A stretch of DNA of 7,778 nt from contig DMQJ01000549.1 in NCBI GenBank assembly GCA_003455715.1, forward strand, positions 718 through 8,495, in the 5' to 3' direction. Positions 1 through 6,255 of this stretch are shown here, piece after piece; position 1 is the first letter of the stretch; every line of letters starts with the position of its first letter. This DNA is from Acidimicrobiaceae bacterium (GTDB taxonomy: Bacteria > Actinomycetota > Acidimicrobiia > Acidimicrobiales > Ilumatobacteraceae). The notes beneath the pieces were generated by a model, which did not search any database, was not told the DNA's origin, and saw only the letters and a list, made by a program, of their open reading frames with translations. The translations under genes and the position numbers were made by a program.

Positions 1-596
1 CGTCCGATGCCGTGAACCTGTTGCTCACCGGCGCCGACGAGGCCGCCGAACGCGGGGAGACACTCTTGGAGGCGGAGTTGCTGTACGAGGTGGCCCGGGT
101 GGGCGACCCGCGTGTGGTGGCAGCTCGCATAAAGGACGTACGGCCACTGGTCGACAGCCCGCTGGCAGCGGCCAGAGCCGACTTCGTTGCCGCCGCCGCA
201 GCGCGTGACGCAGGTGGGTTGGCACAGGTGGAGCGACGGTTCGCGGCGCTCGGCGTCGTGTTGGCCGCCGCCGAGGCGGCAGCGCAACTGGGTCGAGTGC
301 TGCACGCGGATGGGCGCCCTCGCGACGCTCAGGGTGCCGCGTTGCGTTCGGCGCAGTATCTGTCGGGGTTGGTGCCGGTGGCCACCCCGCTGCTCATGGC
401 TGCGCCGGGCCCGGTCGACCTGTCGCCTCGCGAGCGCGAGATCGCCGAGCTCGCGGCTGGGGGAATGGCCAGTAAGGCGATCGCCCAACGGTTGGGTCTG
501 TCGGTGCGCACGGTGAGCAATCACCTGCAGAACGCGTACCTGAAGTTGGGTGTGTCGGGCCGCGACGAGTTGGCCGACACGTTGGGCGTCAGGTGA
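1..596 (+). CDS. LuxR-family transcriptional regulator, C-terminal part (5' end outside the window)
   Basis: The reading frame is open from the first base (in-frame codons begin at base 3), so the GTG at 12 is probably internal and the gene starts upstream. About 197 residues are visible. The first ~130 are alanine-rich and helical, with phrases such as AELLYEVARVGDP that resemble the TPR-like tail of large ATPase-containing LuxR (LAL/MalT-like) regulators. Residues ~137-190, counted from the GTG, form a GerE/LuxR helix-turn-helix: LSPREREIAELAAGG, then SKAIAQRLGLSVRTVSNHL as recognition region, then a YLKLGVSGRDEL dimer helix. Inferred role: DNA-binding activator or repressor in the cytoplasm; its signal and targets cannot be read here. 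Its TGA at 594-596 lies inside the end of the opposing Fe-S gene. The DNA-binding domain is certain. The assignment to the large ATPase subclass is an inference from the tail alone. Confidence 0.9.
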   Translation, partial: SDAVNLLLTGADEAAERGETLLEAELLYEVARVGDPRVVAARIKDVRPLVDSPLAAARADFVAAAAARDAGGLAQVERRFAALGVVLAAAEAAAQLGRVLHADGRPRDAQGAALRSAQYLSGLVPVATPLLMAAPGPVDLSPREREIAELAAGGMASKAIAQRLGLSVRTVSNHLQNAYLKLGVSGRDELADTLGVR

Positions 597-3150
597 CCTG
601 ACCACCTTCGGCGATGGTGTGCGGGTCGATGCCCTGAGCCTTGGCTTCGGCGAAGCGCTTGGCCTGGCCGATCCAGTCTTCGCGCTCCACCCGTGCATCT
701 TGGCTGTCGCTCATGATGTCTTGGATCTGTTCGACCGTCATCGATGCCAACTGCTCGAAGGTGGTGATGCCGGCTGCGTTGAGTTCCGCTTCGTTCTTCG
801 GGCCGATGCCCACGAGCAGCTTGAGGTTGTCGGCCACCGCCACCGGGGCGGGAGCTGGCGCAGCGCCGCGCGACACCGGGCTCACCACCACGGGGGTGGT
901 GACTGCCAGCGGCGTCTCCTGCGCAGCCAAGCGGCGCTCGCCCTGCTCGAGCGCGTCGAGCACGTGGATGGCGATGTCGGCCACCTTCACCTTGTCGTCG
1001 TCGGCGCCGGCGGCCTTCACACCGTCGTCGAGCATGATGTAGCAGAACGGGCAGGCGGTGGCCACACGGCTGGCGCCGGTGCTGAGCGCCTCGATGGCGC
1101 GCTCGTCGTTGATCTTCACGCCGACGTTCTCTTCCATCCACATGCGGGCGCCACCGGCGCCGCAGCACATGCCCTTGGTGCCGTTACGCGGCATCTCGAC
1201 GATCTCGACGCCCTTGATGCTGCCCACCACCTTGCGCGGTGCCAGGTAGACGTCGTTGTGCCGACCGAGGTAGCAGCTGTCGTGGTAGGTCACACGCTCG
1301 TCGAGGGTGGCGGTGCTCATGTCGAGCTGGCCGCTGGCGATGAGCCGCTCGAGCAGTTGGCTGTGGTGCACCACTTCGTAGTTGCCGCCGAGCTGCGGGT
1401 ACTCGTTCTGCAGGGTGTTGAAGCAGTGCGGGCACTGGGTGATGATCTTCTTCACGCCCATGCCGTTGAGCATCTCGATGTTGGGCATGGCGAGCATCTG
1501 GAACAGGTATTCGTTGCCGCTGCGGCGAGCCGAGTCGCCGGTGCACATTTCGCTGGGGCCGAGGATGGCCACTTCGATACCGGCCCGGCGCAGCAGCTTG
1601 GCCATCGCCTGGGTGACCTTCTTGTTCTTGTCGTCGAACGAACCGGCGCAGCCCACCCAGTACAGGTACTCGGCGGTGAACGGGTCGCCCGGGTCGACCA
1701 CGCTGACGCCGTCGAGGCCGTCGGCCCAGTCGGCGCGCTCGCCCTGGTTCATGCCCCATGGGTTGCCCTGGTTCTCCATCGAGCGGTAGGCGTTGCCCAG
1801 TTCGGTGGGGAAGTTGCTCTCCATCAGCGACAGGTAGCGCCGCATGTCGAGGATCTTGTCGAGGATCTCGATGTTGACGGGGCAGATCTCGTCGCATGCA
1901 CGGCACGACGTGCACGCCCACACTTCTTCGGCGGTGATGCGCTCGAACAGCGAGTTGGCGGAGATGGTGATCTCCTTGTCGACGCTGAGCGGCGGCGACA
2001 CTTCGCCGTGGGGGCCGCTCTTGCTCATCACCTCACCGGTCTTGAGCACGATCTCGCGCGGGTCGAGCGGCTTGCCGGTGGCGTGGGCGGGGCACACGCT
2101 GGTGCACCGACCGCACATGGTGCACGCATCGGTGTCGAGCAGCTGCTTCCAGGTGAAGTCTTCCACCACGCTGGCGCCGAAGCTCTCGAGCGACGTCTCG
2201 TCGAGGCGGGGCATGGCGCGCATCGCACCCTTCGGGCGGTCGCGGTCTTTCAGGTACATGTTGAGCGGGCTGGTGAAGATGTGCCGCAGCATCGTGATGG
2301 GCAGCATCACCAGGAAGGCGGCGAAGGCCACGACGTGGGCGATCCACATGGCCTGGTGCCAGTTCTCGATGGTGCCCGACGAGAAGCCGTCGAACGCCTG
2401 CGCCAGCGGGTAGCCGATGAAGCTCCACTTCTCGAAGCTGGGCGTACCGACGGCTGCGATGCGGAAGCCTTCGGCGAGGAACCCGGTGGCGCCGATGATG
2501 AAGAACACGGCCAGGATGAGCGCGTGCTGGCCCTTGGTCTTGATGCGGATGCGATAGGGGCGCTGGATGTAGCGGCGCACGATGGCCCACACGATGCCGG
2601 CCATGAACACCAGGCCGCCGAGGTCGCCGATGAAGGCGTAGGCCATGTAGGTGCGGCCGTGGAGGAACTTGAGGCTTTCGGGCAACTGGTGGTCGATCTC
2701 GAGCACGGTGGTGACGCCGAGCAGCACGAGGAAACCGAAGTAGATCATCGAGTGCATCAGGCCGGCGCCGGTGTCGCGCAGGAGGGTGCGCATGTACACA
2801 CCGGCGCGGAAGTCGGCGAGGCGGCGCTTCACGTTGTGCTTGGTGGTGGGGCGGCGGTCGGGGGCGCCACGCTCCCAGTTCTGCACGCGCTTGGCGAACT
2901 CGAAGGCACCCCACACGAGCAGCACCGGCATGAGGGTGTAGAACGCCACCTTCAGCGGGCCGGGAATGCCCTCGAAGACGTGGCGAGCGATGGTTTCCTC
3001 GCTGTGCCAGTGGGTGAAGTTGGGGATGATGCCCGAGGCCAGGGTGAACAGACCCATGCCGATGCCGACGGCCCACACCAGCTTGTGCGGGGTGCGGTAC
3101 CACTTCTTGCCGGGGGTGGCCTCAGGTGCAGAAGAACTGTGCGTGCTCAT
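589..3150 (-). CDS. Membrane-bound (Fe-S) oxidoreductase, heterodisulfide-reductase/EtfD-like, with C-terminal HhH domain
   Basis: 853 residues from the ATG at 3150. A TTG at 3162 would add four residues, but an AGGG lies too close to it to serve as its ribosome site. Domains in order: an N-terminal membrane part resembling nitrate reductase gamma, with about six helices (near 24-44, 66-85, 129-150, 168-190, 207-226, 265-290) and candidate haem histidines (H133, H265, H272); two 4Fe-4S motifs, CTMCGRCTSVCP (C343, C346, C349, C353) and CTSCRACDEICP (C413, C416, C419, C423); and two CCG cysteine-rich domains (C501, C536, C573, C576; C626, C662, C663, C700, C703). An Ala/Pro linker (~746-772) leads to a helix-hairpin-helix domain (~774-836, GIGPK at 781-785). 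Mycobacterial relatives (Rv0338c EtfD, the M. smegmatis ETF:menaquinone oxidoreductase) share the membrane/Fe-S/CCG order and pass electrons from ETF to menaquinone during fatty acid oxidation. That role here is inference: no etfBA is in the window. It could serve another soluble donor. Confidence 0.88.
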   Translation of the reverse strand: MSTHSSSAPEATPGKKWYRTPHKLVWAVGIGMGLFTLASGIIPNFTHWHSEETIARHVFEGIPGPLKVAFYTLMPVLLVWGAFEFAKRVQNWERGAPDRRPTTKHNVKRRLADFRAGVYMRTLLRDTGAGLMHSMIYFGFLVLLGVTTVLEIDHQLPESLKFLHGRTYMAYAFIGDLGGLVFMAGIVWAIVRRYIQRPYRIRIKTKGQHALILAVFFIIGATGFLAEGFRIAAVGTPSFEKWSFIGYPLAQAFDGFSSGTIENWHQAMWIAHVVAFAAFLVMLPITMLRHIFTSPLNMYLKDRDRPKGAMRAMPRLDETSLESFGASVVEDFTWKQLLDTDACTMCGRCTSVCPAHATGKPLDPREIVLKTGEVMSKSGPHGEVSPPLSVDKEITISANSLFERITAEEVWACTSCRACDEICPVNIEILDKILDMRRYLSLMESNFPTELGNAYRSMENQGNPWGMNQGERADWADGLDGVSVVDPGDPFTAEYLYWVGCAGSFDDKNKKVTQAMAKLLRRAGIEVAILGPSEMCTGDSARRSGNEYLFQMLAMPNIEMLNGMGVKKIITQCPHCFNTLQNEYPQLGGNYEVVHHSQLLERLIASGQLDMSTATLDERVTYHDSCYLGRHNDVYLAPRKVVGSIKGVEIVEMPRNGTKGMCCGAGGARMWMEENVGVKINDERAIEALSTGASRVATACPFCYIMLDDGVKAAGADDDKVKVADIAIHVLDALEQGERRLAAQETPLAVTTPVVVSPVSRGAAPAPAPVAVADNLKLLVGIGPKNEAELNAAGITTFEQLASMTVEQIQDIMSDSQDARVEREDWIGQAKRFAEAKAQGIDPHTIAEGGQVT

Positions 3151-3162
3151 AGTGCGAGCCAA

Positions 3163-3168
3163 ACCCTA
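3163..3168 (-). promoter_or_regulatory. Possible -10 element of the Fe-S oxidoreductase gene
   Basis: Read on the minus strand this is TAGGGT, fitting the loose actinobacterial TAnnnT pattern. It ends 12 nt before the ATG at 3150. Transcription would start about 5 nt before the ATG and give an almost leaderless mRNA, consistent with the lack of a well-placed Shine-Dalgarno sequence. I see no convincing -35 hexamer. This is weak evidence based on position and pattern only. Confidence 0.3.
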
Positions 3169-3219
3169 GTTGGCCGTGGCGGCGCGAGCCGCTTCCGCCC
3201 GTCGACCGGTGGAACGGGG

Positions 3220-3251
3220 TGAGTAATCGTCTGCGCCCGGCTGGGTAGTCG
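3220..3251 (+). promoter_or_regulatory. Two-part upstream element of the RCC1-repeat gene (shared with the 5608-6141 gene)
   Basis: TGAGTAATCG at 3220-3229 and TGGGTAGTCG at 3242-3251 match each other at 8 of 10 positions and start 22 nt apart. The second copy begins 51 nt before the ATG at 3293. The same arrangement, with identical 22-nt and 51-nt distances, precedes the minus-strand gene starting at 6141. The gap between the 7-mers is 15 nt, which would suit a -35/-10 pair; the GGGTAGT part recalls the GGGTAT -10 of actinobacterial SigF/SigB-type promoters, although the upstream half does not match their GTTT. Tandem operator half-sites are the alternative. The repeat and the spacing are seen directly; the function is inferred. 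Confidence 0.5.
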
Positions 3252-3292
3252 GTGCTCATGTGGCACGCGGCCCGAGGTCCGACCCTGGTGGC

Positions 3293-5614
3293 ATGCGACG
3301 ACGAATCCTTTCCTTCATGCTCGGGCTGCTGGCCGCGGTGCCGGTGGCAGCACTCGAGGCCACCCCCGCTGCGGCGGCCACCCTCAACCTCACCGGCGCC
3401 ACACAGGTGAGCGTTGGTGAACACACCACCTGTGCCCGCATGTCGAGCGGTGCGGTGAACTGCTGGGGCGACGGACAGCAGGTGCACATGGAGCGCTACG
3501 GCCAGGTGAGCAAGAGTGTGGCGTTCGCCCACGAGAGCGCTGCCAACGTGGAGCAGATCGAGGTGAACCGCACGAACGCCTGTGCTCGGCACACCGATGG
3601 GTCGGTGAGCTGCTGGGGTGTCATCTTCAAGCACAAGGACGGCGGCGGATTCACCCCGTCGTTGACCGCCCCCACCGTGGTGGCGGGCATCACCGACGCG
3701 GTCGACATCGCCGCCATGGAGGGCACGTTCTGCGCGGTGAAGGCGAACGCCACCGTGGTGTGCTGGGGGCGCAACAACCTGGGGCAGACCGGCCAGCCAC
3801 TCACCACGCCCGAGGTGGAGGCCCCGACCGCTGTGCCGGGCCTCACGTCGGTGACCGACGTTGTGGCCGGTGGGGGACACTTCTGCGCTCGACGCACGGA
3901 TGCCACCGTGCGCTGCTGGGGGGCCAACCCGGATGGTCGGCTGGGGGCCGACACGGGCGGCGAGCCGAGCCCCACCCCGGTGAACCCTGGCCTCACCGGG
4001 GTGCTGCAGGTCGACGCCGGGTCGTTTCACACGTGCGCTGTCGTGCAGGTGTCGAGCAACGAGCAGGTGCGCTGCTGGGGTGCCAACGGGTCGAAGCAGG
4101 TGGGCGCCGCGTCGGGCGACAGCTACTCCACACCAGCGACCGCGGTGAGCGGGGTGAACGATGCCGCAGAGGTGTCGGCCGGGCAGTGGGGTACCTGTGT
4201 GCTGCGGCAGACGGGCACGGTGGCGTGCTGGGGCACCAACTCTCGCGGCGAACTGGGCAACGGCACCACCTCCAACACACCCACCGCCACCCCCACTGCA
4301 GTGAGCGGTCTCACCGACGTCGACGAGATCGATGTGGGCACCAACCTGGCCTGCGCCCGGGTGGGCAACCAGGTGTCGTGCTGGGGCACCAACGAGCGCG
4401 GTGCGCTCGGTCGGGGCAGCAACGTGACGCACTCCGCCTCGGCGGGGTCGGTGAAGGTGGGCTTGGCGGAGTTCCTGCCGGTGACGCCCGCCCGTCTGCT
4501 CGACACGCGTCCGGCAGGCGTGACGGTCGACGGCCAGTTCCAGCAGGGTGGTGTGGTGGCCGGTGGCACCACGGTGGAACTCACCGTGGTGAACCGTGGT
4601 GGAGCGCCCTCCAACCCCAAGGCAGTGAGCCTCAACATCACGTCGGTGGGTGCCACGGCCAAGGGCTACGTCACCGTGTGGCCGTGCGACCTGTCGAAGC
4701 CGACGGCCTCCAACCTCAACGTGGAGACCGGGGTGACGAGGGCCAACCTCACGGTGGTGAAGGTGCCCTCATCGGGTCCGAAGGCCGGCAAAGTGTGCCT
4801 CTCGCCGAGCGTGTCGATGCACCTGCTCGCCGACCTGGGTGGCTACTTCCCCTCGCTGTCACCGTACGTCGGTGTGCAGCCAGCGCGCCTGGTCGACACT
4901 CGCCCCACGGGAGAAACGGTCGACGGGACCCATCAGAAGGGCGGCGCGCTCGTGGCCAACACCGCCGCCTACTTCCAGATCAGCGGTCGCGGCGGCTTGC
5001 CGAACCCGGTGGGCGGCGCGGTGCTGAATGTGACGGCGGTGAACCCATCGGGCAAGGGTTTTGTCACCGTGTATCCGTGCGGTGGCCCGGCACCGACGGC
5101 CTCCAACCTCAACGTGGTGGCGGGAGTGAACGTGGCCAACTTGGTGGTGACCAAGCTCGACGGTGGCGGTGGCATCTGTGTGGTGGCGTCCGTCTCCACC
5201 CATCTGCTGGTCGATGTGATGGGGTACATGCCCACGTCGATGCACTACGACGCGATCACCCCGATCCGTATCGCCGACACCCGGCCGACGGGTACCACGA
5301 TCGACGGTGACGACGAGGGTGGCGGGCCGACTGCCGCGCTGCTGTACGTGGAGGTGCCGCGTGGTTCGGTGCAGGTGGCTCGCACCGCCGTGTTGAACGT
5401 GACCGTGGTCGACCCACCTGCCAACGGGTTCCTCACGGTGTACGCGTGCAACTTCGGTGGGTCGGCACCGCTGGCCTCCAACGTGAACTTCGTGGCAGGT
5501 CAGACCACACCGAACTCGGTGATCGTCAACGTGGGGCAATACGACTCGGTGTGCATCAAGTCGTCCGTGGCGACGAACATCATCGTCGACCTGCAAGGCG
5601 TGTTCGCCTACTGA
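3293..5614 (+). CDS. Secreted RCC1-repeat beta-propeller protein with three C-terminal tandem repeat domains
   Basis: 773 residues from the ATG at 3293; a GTG at 3260 would add 11 residues ahead of the signal peptide. The ATG is preferred because it starts directly at MRRR, the basic end of a clear signal peptide (hydrophobic FMLGLLAAVPVAAL, likely cleavage after the TPAAAA stretch), and because it stands 51 nt from the shared upstream element. Residues ~36-377 hold seven blades of the form C-A-R-x-x-G-x-V-x-C-W-G, then NxxGxLG in the better-kept blades, typical of RCC1-type seven-bladed propellers. Each blade has a cysteine pair (47/57, 97/107, 147/157, 198/208, 248/261, 302/312, 354/363). 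Residues ~398-773 are three ~120-residue repeats. There is no LPXTG, lipobox or C-terminal membrane helix, so it is probably released or loosely wall-bound. Function unknown; extracellular binding or adhesion is a guess. Its end overlaps the convergent membrane-protein gene by 7 bp. Confidence 0.88.
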   Translation: MRRRILSFMLGLLAAVPVAALEATPAAAATLNLTGATQVSVGEHTTCARMSSGAVNCWGDGQQVHMERYGQVSKSVAFAHESAANVEQIEVNRTNACARHTDGSVSCWGVIFKHKDGGGFTPSLTAPTVVAGITDAVDIAAMEGTFCAVKANATVVCWGRNNLGQTGQPLTTPEVEAPTAVPGLTSVTDVVAGGGHFCARRTDATVRCWGANPDGRLGADTGGEPSPTPVNPGLTGVLQVDAGSFHTCAVVQVSSNEQVRCWGANGSKQVGAASGDSYSTPATAVSGVNDAAEVSAGQWGTCVLRQTGTVACWGTNSRGELGNGTTSNTPTATPTAVSGLTDVDEIDVGTNLACARVGNQVSCWGTNERGALGRGSNVTHSASAGSVKVGLAEFLPVTPARLLDTRPAGVTVDGQFQQGGVVAGGTTVELTVVNRGGAPSNPKAVSLNITSVGATAKGYVTVWPCDLSKPTASNLNVETGVTRANLTVVKVPSSGPKAGKVCLSPSVSMHLLADLGGYFPSLSPYVGVQPARLVDTRPTGETVDGTHQKGGALVANTAAYFQISGRGGLPNPVGGAVLNVTAVNPSGKGFVTVYPCGGPAPTASNLNVVAGVNVANLVVTKLDGGGGICVVASVSTHLLVDVMGYMPTSMHYDAITPIRIADTRPTGTTIDGDDEGGGPTAALLYVEVPRGSVQVARTAVLNVTVVDPPANGFLTVYACNFGGSAPLASNVNFVAGQTTPNSVIVNVGQYDSVCIKSSVATNIIVDLQGVFAY
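3398..4423 (+). repeat. Seven RCC1-like blade repeats (coding)
   Basis: The encoded protein repeats a ~50-residue unit seven times, each with a CA(R/V) strand, a (V/N/R/S)CWG strand and, in several copies, an NxxGxLG turn. Blades 1 and 2 lack the NxxGxLG turn and carry longer or charged loops. Blade 5 has three extra residues between its two cysteines, and blade 7 has one fewer. Seven copies is the count expected for a closed RCC1-type propeller. Two cysteines per blade, near the blade centre, suggest disulfides in an exported protein. Confidence 0.8.
4484..5611 (+). repeat. Three tandem ~120-residue 'P-x-R-x-x-DTRP' repeats (coding)
   Basis: Repeat 1 spans ~4484-4850, repeat 2 ~4877-5230 and repeat 3 ~5261-5611. 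Each opens with PARLLDTRP, PARLVDTRP or PIRIADTRP, followed by TVDG or TIDG. Each continues with a V-LN-(I/V)T-V strand, G(Y/F)(V/L)TV(W/Y), a cysteine, (T/L)ASN(L/V)N, and a second cysteine, and closes with a hydrophobic strand (LLADLGGYF, LLVDVMGYM, IIVDLQGVF). The two cysteines per unit (465/502, 596/629, 719/754 in the 773-residue protein) are kept in all three. The pattern suggests beta-sandwich modules. I recall similar modules in exported proteins of Acidimicrobiia but cannot name a family entry. Confidence 0.75.
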
Positions 5615-6141
5615 GCACGCACGGGGGCGACCGCCTCTGCCGACAGCAGCACCGGAGATCCTTTCCGGTTCACCGTGTGGTAGAGGCGGTACGCGACCCC
5701 CTTGCGGAAGAGGAACGAGTCGGCGGGGCGAATGGCCCACCTCGCCCCGCCGAGTTCCAACGTCATCAGCGGTGAGGTGCCTGAGATGGCGAACTGCGGC
5801 ACGCCTTCGACCACCTGCACCGTGCACCGAGTGGCGGCGGATGCTGCCCGTCGACGGATCGCCACCACGGCCAGCAGGCTCAGCACGTCGATGGCCAGCC
5901 CGGTCGCCGCGAGCTTCCAGATCGTTTCCATCGACTCGGCTCGCCACATCAGCCAGGCGATCGTGACGGAGCTGCCCACCACGACAACGGTGCGAGCTGT
6001 CCCGATCCACGGCGGTGGGCTACTCGCGCGGCGCAGGCTGCGCCGCTGCACTTCGGACAGCTGGCCGACCCGGTTGGCGGCGACGTCGTCCGCGGCGAAC
6101 GACAACAGATGGGGTGATGACAGTGCGCGATGTGATGCCAT
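5608..6141 (-). CDS. Small two-helix membrane protein of unknown function
   Basis: 177 residues from the ATG at 6141, with no clear Shine-Dalgarno. Residues 1-46 are cytoplasm-like and polar, including FAADDVAANRVGQLSEVQRRSLRR, a segment resembling the N-terminus of several unnamed actinobacterial membrane proteins (from memory). Two hydrophobic helices follow (~47-67 and ~74-95), ending in RRR, which places both ends of the pair on the cytoplasmic side. Residues ~104-168 form a small beta-rich domain ending GVAYRLYHT...SPVLLSAE; many small bacterial membrane proteins have a comparable 'Y-R-(V/L)-Y-(Y/H)...LLSAE' ending, with no function known to me. It is convergent with the RCC1-repeat gene (TAG at 5608-5610) and has the same two-part upstream element, so co-regulation with that secreted protein is likely. 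It lies 114 bp downstream of the cNMP-binding gene on the same strand, but its own upstream element argues for a separate transcript. Confidence 0.75.
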   Translation of the reverse strand: MASHRALSSPHLLSFAADDVAANRVGQLSEVQRRSLRRASSPPPWIGTARTVVVVGSSVTIAWLMWRAESMETIWKLAATGLAIDVLSLLAVVAIRRRAASAATRCTVQVVEGVPQFAISGTSPLMTLELGGARWAIRPADSFLFRKGVAYRLYHTVNRKGSPVLLSAEAVAPVRAQ

Positions 6142-6175
6142 GCCGACATCGTCGGCGCACGCTGGCGAGGGGTCG

Positions 6176-6214
6176 TGAGTAGCAACTACTCGGGTGGGGC
6201 GGTGCCGTTACTCA
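6176..6214 (-). promoter_or_regulatory. Two-part upstream element of the small membrane protein gene, with an inverted half-site
   Basis: On the minus strand, TGAGTAACGG begins at 6214 and CGAGTAGTTG at 6192, 22 nt apart, and the second begins 51 nt before the ATG at 6141. The distances are identical to those at 3220-3251. The second half is part of a perfect hairpin or palindrome: GAGTAG at 6177-6182, loop CAA, CTACTC at 6186-6191. Three GAGTA-type half-sites are therefore present, two direct and one inverted. It could be an alternative-sigma promoter overlapped by an operator, or a set of binding sites for one regulator. The repeats are seen directly; the role is inferred. Confidence 0.5.
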
Positions 6215-6236
6215 GCAGCGGTGGCGCCGCCGGTCG

Positions 6237-6251
6237 CCGCCTGAATGGCGG
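6237..6251 (-). terminator. Weak hairpin after the cNMP-binding gene
   Basis: CCGCC at 6237-6241 pairs with GGCGG at 6247-6251 around a 5-nt loop, beginning 4 nt beyond the TGA at 6256-6258 on the minus strand. There is no T-run and the stem is only 5 bp, so it is at best a weak transcription stop between the two minus-strand genes. The rest of the 114-bp gap holds the upstream element described separately. Confidence 0.2.
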
Positions 6252-6255
6252 GTGA

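Noticed and set aside
12..14. GTG at 12 as the true start of the LuxR-type gene
   Set aside because: The frame is open to the left edge, there is no ribosome site, and the visible part looks like the tail of a much longer regulator.
550..3222. A very long open frame (about 890 codons) on the plus strand, antisense to the Fe-S oxidoreductase gene
   Set aside because: Its composition (rich in His, Val, Ala, Asp, Glu with no domain signature) is what an antisense frame of a GC-rich gene gives. The minus-strand protein has unmistakable Fe-S motifs and membrane helices.
3260..3262. GTG at 3260 as the start of the RCC1-repeat gene
   Set aside because: It would put 11 polar residues before the signal peptide. 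The ATG at 3293 gives a standard signal peptide and the same 51-nt distance from the shared element as the other gene. Neither start has a good ribosome site, so some doubt remains.
3122..4432. A minus-strand open frame of about 436 codons across the RCC1-repeat gene
   Set aside because: It is rich in His, Gly and Arg and shows no family motif. The plus-strand frame has a signal peptide and two clear repeat families.
4859..6010. A minus-strand open frame of about 383 codons covering the end of the RCC1-repeat gene and part of the membrane-protein gene
   Set aside because: Arg/His-rich shadow sequence that conflicts with two better supported genes.
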